Shown piece by piece: positions 29,313 through 32,016 of a DNA stretch of 32,016 bases. Numbering within the stretch: the stretch's first letter is position 1; each line of letters begins with the position of its first letter. Origin of the DNA: an uncultured Bacteroidota bacterium (GTDB taxonomy: Bacteria > Bacteroidota > Bacteroidia > Bacteroidales > P3); NCBI GenBank assembly GCA_902784865.1, contig CACZWL010000025.1:1-32016 (forward strand). The letters run 5' to 3'. The translations under genes were made by a program, and so were the position numbers. The notes beneath the pieces are model-generated. The model searched no databases. It saw only the letters and a list, made by a program, of their open reading frames with translations, and was not told where the DNA came from.

Positions 29313-30518
29313 TCACTTGCGGCTCTCTTCGACGCTCTCTTTGATGAGCTGGAAGGTAGCCTCGATGTCATTGTCGAGACCCATGGAGAAGCGGATGAGG
29401 CCTTCGCTCATACCCATCTCGCGCTGGATGTCGTCGGGCACCTCGCTGGAGGTGGACTTGCCGCTGTTGGAGAAGAGGGTCTTGAAGTAGCCGAGGCTGA
29501 CGGCGAGGTAGCCGACGCCCTTCTTCTGCATGATTTCCATAATCCTGCTGGCGCTGTCGGCAGTGCCCATGTCGATAGAAATCATGCCGCCGAAGCCGTA
29601 GCCCTCGTTCATCATGGAGCAGAAGAGCTCGTAGTCGGGATGCTCGGGCAGGCCGGGGTAGTTGTACTTGAAGCCGACCTCTTTGAAGCGCTTGGCGAGG
29701 TACATGGCGTTCTCTCCGTGCTTCTTCATGCGGATGTGCAGGGTGTGGAGGTTCTTGAGGATGGAGGCGCTGCGCATGGGGTCGAGGACGGGGCCGAGGA
29801 GCATGCAGGTGCCGTTGTTGACGTCGATGAGGCTGCCGATGTACTCGGCGCTGCCGCAGATGGCACCGGCCACGCAGTCGTTGGTGCCGTTGATGTACTT
29901 GGTCATCGAGTAGACGGTGACGTCGGCACCCATGCGGCAGGGGTTGAAGATCATGGGGGTGAAGGTGTTGTCGACGATGAGCTTGGCGCCGACGGCGTGG
30001 GCCATCTTGCTGAGCTCGGGGATGTTGGCGATGCGCAACAGGGGGTTGTTCATGGTCTCGGTGTAGACGACCTTGGTGTTGGGGTGCTCGGCGAGGGCCT
30101 TCTTGACGGCGTCGAGGTTCTGCATGTTGACGAAGGTGCAGCTGACGTTGAACTTCTTGAGGTAGTTGGCCATGAAGGCGAAGGTGCCGCCGTAGGTGGT
30201 CATGGAGGCGACGATGTGGTCGCCGGCGTTGACTTCGTGGAGCAGGGCGCTGGTGATGGCGGCGAGGCCCGAGCCGGTGACCCAGGCGGCCTCGGTGCCT
30301 TCCATGGCTGCCAGGGCCTGGCAGAGGGCGAGGTTGGAGGGGTTCCAGTGGCGGCTGTAGAGGAAGAAACCCTCGGTTTCGCCGTGGAAGGTCTCGGTCA
30401 TGAGGTGTGCCTCGGGGAAGGTGAAGGTGGCACTGTCGCAGATTGCGGGGTTCACGCCGCGGTTGGCATCGCGGCCGTCGATACGCTGAATAGCGGTTGC
30501 GGGATCGAATTTTTGCAT
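29313..30518 (-). CDS. PLP-dependent Cys/Met metabolism enzyme, methionine gamma-lyase-like
   Basis: 401-residue enzyme of the trans-sulfuration family. FLYSRHWNPSN (52-62, Tyr and Arg for the phosphate), TGSGLAAITSAL (81-92), VYTETMNNPL, LIVDNTFTPM (Asp183) and VYSMTKYINGTND (202-214, Lys207 as the PLP lysine) are in place, and SVSLGYFKTLFSNSG-like residues occur near the C-terminus. Sequence motifs alone do not separate methionine gamma-lyase, cystathionine gamma-lyase and O-acetylhomoserine sulfhydrylase; the first is the most usual label in Bacteroidota. It shares a promoter with elbB. Confidence 0.88.
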   Translation of the reverse strand: MQKFDPATAIQRIDGRDANRGVNPAICDSATFTFPEAHLMTETFHGETEGFFLYSRHWNPSNLALCQALAAMEGTEAAWVTGSGLAAITSALLHEVNAGDHIVASMTTYGGTFAFMANYLKKFNVSCTFVNMQNLDAVKKALAEHPNTKVVYTETMNNPLLRIANIPELSKMAHAVGAKLIVDNTFTPMIFNPCRMGADVTVYSMTKYINGTNDCVAGAICGSAEYIGSLIDVNNGTCMLLGPVLDPMRSASILKNLHTLHIRMKKHGENAMYLAKRFKEVGFKYNYPGLPEHPDYELFCSMMNEGYGFGGMISIDMGTADSASRIMEIMQKKGVGYLAVSLGYFKTLFSNSGKSTSSEVPDDIQREMGMSEGLIRFSMGLDNDIEATFQLIKESVEESRK

Positions 30519-30561
30519 TGTTATTTAATATTTTAGATGTTTTTTATATAAATTTCCGACT

Positions 30562-30594
30562 GCAAAAGTACGAAACTTGCCCGACATGGCAAAA
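30562..30594 (-). promoter_or_regulatory. Promoter of the PLP lyase-elbB operon
   Basis: On the minus strand TTTTGCCATGTCG (from 30594) and TACTTTTGC (30570-30562) have 19 bases between TTTG and TACTTTTG. It has the same extended -33 block as the tsaD and ROK promoters. Confidence 0.85.
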
Positions 30595-30628
30595 TTTTTT
30601 TTTCGGAAGGGGGGCAACACGGCAGGCA

Positions 30629-30683
30629 TCTGGTAGGTGTCTGGCAGGTGAACACTTAGACTCCGTTGCGATTTGGCGCGACT
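30629..30683 (+). repeat. 11-bp ladder repeat, copy D
   Basis: Units TCTGGTAGGTG, TCTGGCAGGTG, AACACTTAGAC, TCCGTTGCGAT, TTGGCGCGACT. The fourth and fifth overlap the left arm of a 19-bp inverted repeat. Confidence 0.8.
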
Positions 30684-30724
30684 TGGAGGGTCAGGGTGCC
30701 CACACCGCGCCAAATCGCAACGGA
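30662..30724. repeat. Perfect 19-bp inverted repeat
   Basis: TCCGTTGCGATTTGGCGCG (30662-30680) and CGCGCCAAATCGCAACGGA (30706-30724) are exact reverse complements separated by 25 bases. The left arm belongs to ladder copy D. No T-run follows on either strand. Confidence 0.9.
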
Positions 30725-30781
30725 CACTTACAGACCGCATCGCACCTTCCAGGGCGAGACGGCGGAGAGGGCCGACCGGAC

Positions 30782-30877
30782 CAGCCCGCGAAGCGGGCGG
30801 CACTTTAATTAGCCGTGGGCGTGAGCCCTCGGTATGCGGGATACACGCCTCATGGAGCCCCACAGGGGCGGCACGCT
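30782..30877. repeat. GC-rich intergenic element with two GGGGCGGCAC hairpins
   Basis: AGCCCGCGAAGCGGGCGGCA (30782-30801) and GAGCCCCACAGGGGCGGCAC (about 30858-30877) share the form of a short hairpin followed by GGCAC. Between them lie TTTAATTAGCCGTGGGCG and GAGCCCTCGGTATGCGGGAT. Such stretches are typical of dispersed non-coding repeats; only one copy is in this window. Confidence 0.5.
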
Positions 30878-30931
30878 GGGAACAGACCAATCCATGCCAC
30901 GCGAAAAAGTTTCACCTCATCGGAAGAAAAA

Positions 30932-30964
30932 TTTGTTTTGTTTGCAAAAAATACCTTATCTTTA
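30932..30964 (+). promoter_or_regulatory. Promoter of the AT-rich two-gene unit
   Basis: TTTG at 30932-30935 (or TTTTG 30936-30940) and TATCTTTA at 30957-30964 form a fair -33/-7 pair. The ATG follows 30 bases later. Confidence 0.6.
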
Positions 30965-30994
30965 GTCTCGCTCAAAATATAAAACAGTATCCAT

Positions 30995-31198
30995 ATGATA
31001 ACAACAACAAATACAACAACTACTGAAGTATACATCTTCACAGATATTGATCCTGGGACTGCTGCCCGCAGTATGCACAGTGTAAAACGAATAAGGCAGC
31101 ATCTATACGATATAGAGGCTGCAAGTGCACTTGAACATAGAAAGAAACTTATAGACAACGGTAATAAAAATCACATTTTAAAAAGAGATTGGTTTTAA
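30995..31198 (+). CDS. Small hypothetical protein, first gene of an AT-rich pair
   Basis: 67 residues: a Thr-rich start (MITTTNTTTTEVYIFTDIDP), then a basic helical part (SVKRIRQHLYDIEAASALEH followed by RKKLIDNG), ending KRDWF. No signal peptide, membrane segment or recognised domain. The codon choice is AT-rich, unlike the GC-rich genes before it. The stop is two bases before the next ATG. A toxin-antitoxin role is imaginable from size and pairing but nothing in the sequence supports it. Confidence 0.55.
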   Translation: MITTTNTTTTEVYIFTDIDPGTAARSMHSVKRIRQHLYDIEAASALEHRKKLIDNGNKNHILKRDWF

Positions 31199-31200
31199 AT

Positions 31201-31728
31201 ATGAAATTGAAAAGTTATCAAAGAATCGTAGAGTTAAATCTAGACGGAACTAAACGTAAATATGTCAAAACTCCAGCTTTTGGCCGTCCTGGTTTTTTTG
31301 AAGTATTTCCTTATATTGAAGAAAAGCGAGAAGAAGCTAAAAACGGAACAAACACTGAGGAACCTCCGAAAAAAATCAAAAAAGTGTATCGTCGTCCTGC
31401 CAAAGGATTGGATTTAAATAATCACACACCCAATCATAGCCTGAAACAAGGAGTAGGAAGAGGGTTACTTGACCCTGCGGTAAATCCGTTTTTCTTTACT
31501 ACAGCCGGCAATCAACTTTTGCAAGGCAAGCCTCCTGCCATAGAGGACAATGCGAAAAGAACTGGTCCTGCCACAACAGAAAGTCATGACTGGGGAAGTG
31601 CTCCTGAAAGCGGTATTGATATGTGGGGTGTACCTCCTCTTGGAGTAACGGCTGAAAGAATAAAGAATAGACGAGGAGGCCTTGTCAATATATTAGAAAG
31701 ACCAAGTGTTTTGGAGTTTTCGGGGTAA
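31201..31728 (+). CDS. Hypothetical protein, second gene of an AT-rich pair
   Basis: 175 residues from ATG 31201; a TTG at 31189 would overlap the previous gene and is less likely. The N-terminus (MKLKSYQRIVELNLDGTKRK) is basic, then a Lys/Glu segment with PPKKIKKVYRRPAKG, and a Gly/Pro/Asn-rich remainder (NHSLKQGVGRGLLDPAVNPF) with no signal peptide. The last residues (ERPSVLEFSG) may be encoded by the end of the following insertion sequence, so the native C-terminus may be lost. No family is recognised. AT-rich composition matches the small gene before it and suggests recent arrival. Confidence 0.5.
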   Translation: MKLKSYQRIVELNLDGTKRKYVKTPAFGRPGFFEVFPYIEEKREEAKNGTNTEEPPKKIKKVYRRPAKGLDLNNHTPNHSLKQGVGRGLLDPAVNPFFFTTAGNQLLQGKPPAIEDNAKRTGPATTESHDWGSAPESGIDMWGVPPLGVTAERIKNRRGGLVNILERPSVLEFSG

Positions 31729-31756
31729 ACGACAAATGGTAGGCTGAAATCTTTGT

Positions 31757-32016
31757 ATGCCATGTACTAATCAACGCTTTGCTGCGTTGAAAAGCCATGA
31801 ACAAAAAAAATGCGTTTTTTGCGGAAGCCCGATTGTGAAGAAAAACGGCTTCAAAAAGGGTTTTCAAATGTACAAATGTCATGCCTGTGGGAGGCAATTT
31901 CAAGCTGGCGCGAGACTGGATCCCCATGTTTTATTGGACGAGTATGTGCATGGAAAGCAGACCTATGCCCAACTTGGAGAGAAGTACCATCGTTCGGCGA
32001 GGACAATACAGCGTCA
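31757..32016 (+). CDS. Transposase N-terminal part with zinc ribbon, cut by the window edge
   Basis: The frame is open from ATG 31757 to the end of the window (86 codons). A zinc ribbon is formed by CVFCGSPIVKKNGF and MYKCHACGRQFQAG (two CxxC pairs), followed by YVHGKQTYAQLGEKYHRSAR and TIQR, a helix-turn-helix-like segment. This order is seen in Bacteroidota transposases labelled as the zinc-binding variant of IS256 or related to IS1/IS1595; the catalytic domain lies outside, so the family is not settled. A run of eight A (31803-31810) inside the frame could allow slippage. The left end of the element probably lies between about 31700 and 31735. Confidence 0.75.
   Translation, partial: MPCTNQRFAALKSHEQKKCVFCGSPIVKKNGFKKGFQMYKCHACGRQFQAGARLDPHVLLDEYVHGKQTYAQLGEKYHRSARTIQR

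Larger units (their letters stand above)
30519..30994. other. Divergent spacer rich in repeats
   Basis: No gene was seen. In order: PLP lyase promoter (30562-30594), ladder copy D (30629-30683), a perfect 19-bp inverted repeat (30662-30724), a GC-rich repeat element with two small hairpins (30782-30877) and an AT-rich stretch with a promoter for the following small gene. Confidence 0.6.

Noticed and set aside
29064-30536. 490-residue plus-strand frame opposite the PLP lyase
   Set aside because: Composition (Val/Gly/Asp/His-rich) is that of an antisense shadow, and the minus-strand genes have clear catalytic motifs.
30995-31728. Toxin-antitoxin pair
   Set aside because: Small size and tight spacing fit, but neither protein shows a known toxin fold or an antitoxin DNA-binding motif.

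Overview
The window looks like a chromosomal segment of a GC-rich Bacteroidota, most likely a host-associated member of Bacteroidales. The signs are promoters of the Bacteroides type (TTTG at -33, about 19 bp, then TAnnTTTG at -7), a PorP/SprF plus OmpA/PD40 gene pair of the type IX secretion kind, a TamB-like protein, a fimbrillin-like lipoprotein, Kdo synthesis, a GH92/ROK glycan module and Bacteroidota-style insertion sequences. No rRNA, tRNA or CRISPR array was seen.

Layout. (1) 1-5333 is a worn surface-polysaccharide and mobile-DNA region: the end of an ISL3-type insertion sequence that cuts a small gene, a UDP-GlcNAc 4,6-dehydratase-like gene broken by a frameshift and an in-frame TAG, a fimbrillin-like lipoprotein, a UDP-glucuronate 4-epimerase-like gene, an AT-rich spacer with an 11-bp-periodic array, and an integrase remnant. 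(2) 5334-12251 holds tamB and a phosphodiester glycosidase (+), then an SGNH-like protein and a small lipoprotein (-). (3) 11081-15902 as a whole is a minus-strand run ROK kinase, GH92 mannosidase, lipoprotein, SGNH-like protein, probably one glycan-use operon. (4) 16013-16477 is a TM2-domain protein. (5) 16793-21804 is a plus-strand run tsaD, porP/sprF, PD40/OmpA, polytopic membrane protein, invaded by GC-rich paired palindromes. (6) 21870-24314 is an ECF sigma factor, a likely anti-sigma protein and an outer-membrane protein. (7) 24404-27635 is a minus-strand operon: dihydroorotate-dehydrogenase-like protein, four-helix-bundle protein, kdsA, exonuclease. (8) 27879-28553 is a membrane TPR protein converging on a PLP lyase/elbB pair (28625-30518). 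(9) 30519-32016 is a repeat-rich spacer, two AT-rich genes of unknown function and the start of another insertion sequence.

The most unusual content is repetitive. At least four different short-repeat families sit between and inside genes. The GC-rich palindromes come as inverted pairs. One pair lies in frame inside TsaD. Two further pairs enclose the start codons of the PorP and PD40/OmpA genes, with one arm translated as part of the signal peptide. A second family is a ladder of 11-bp units found at four intergenic sites, and a third 11-bp-periodic array of different sequence lies at 4198-4297. Three promoters share the extended -33 block TTTGCCATGTCG. The ECF sigma start codon lies in a perfect 15-bp inverted repeat.

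Functions are read from motifs and family knowledge only; no database search was possible.
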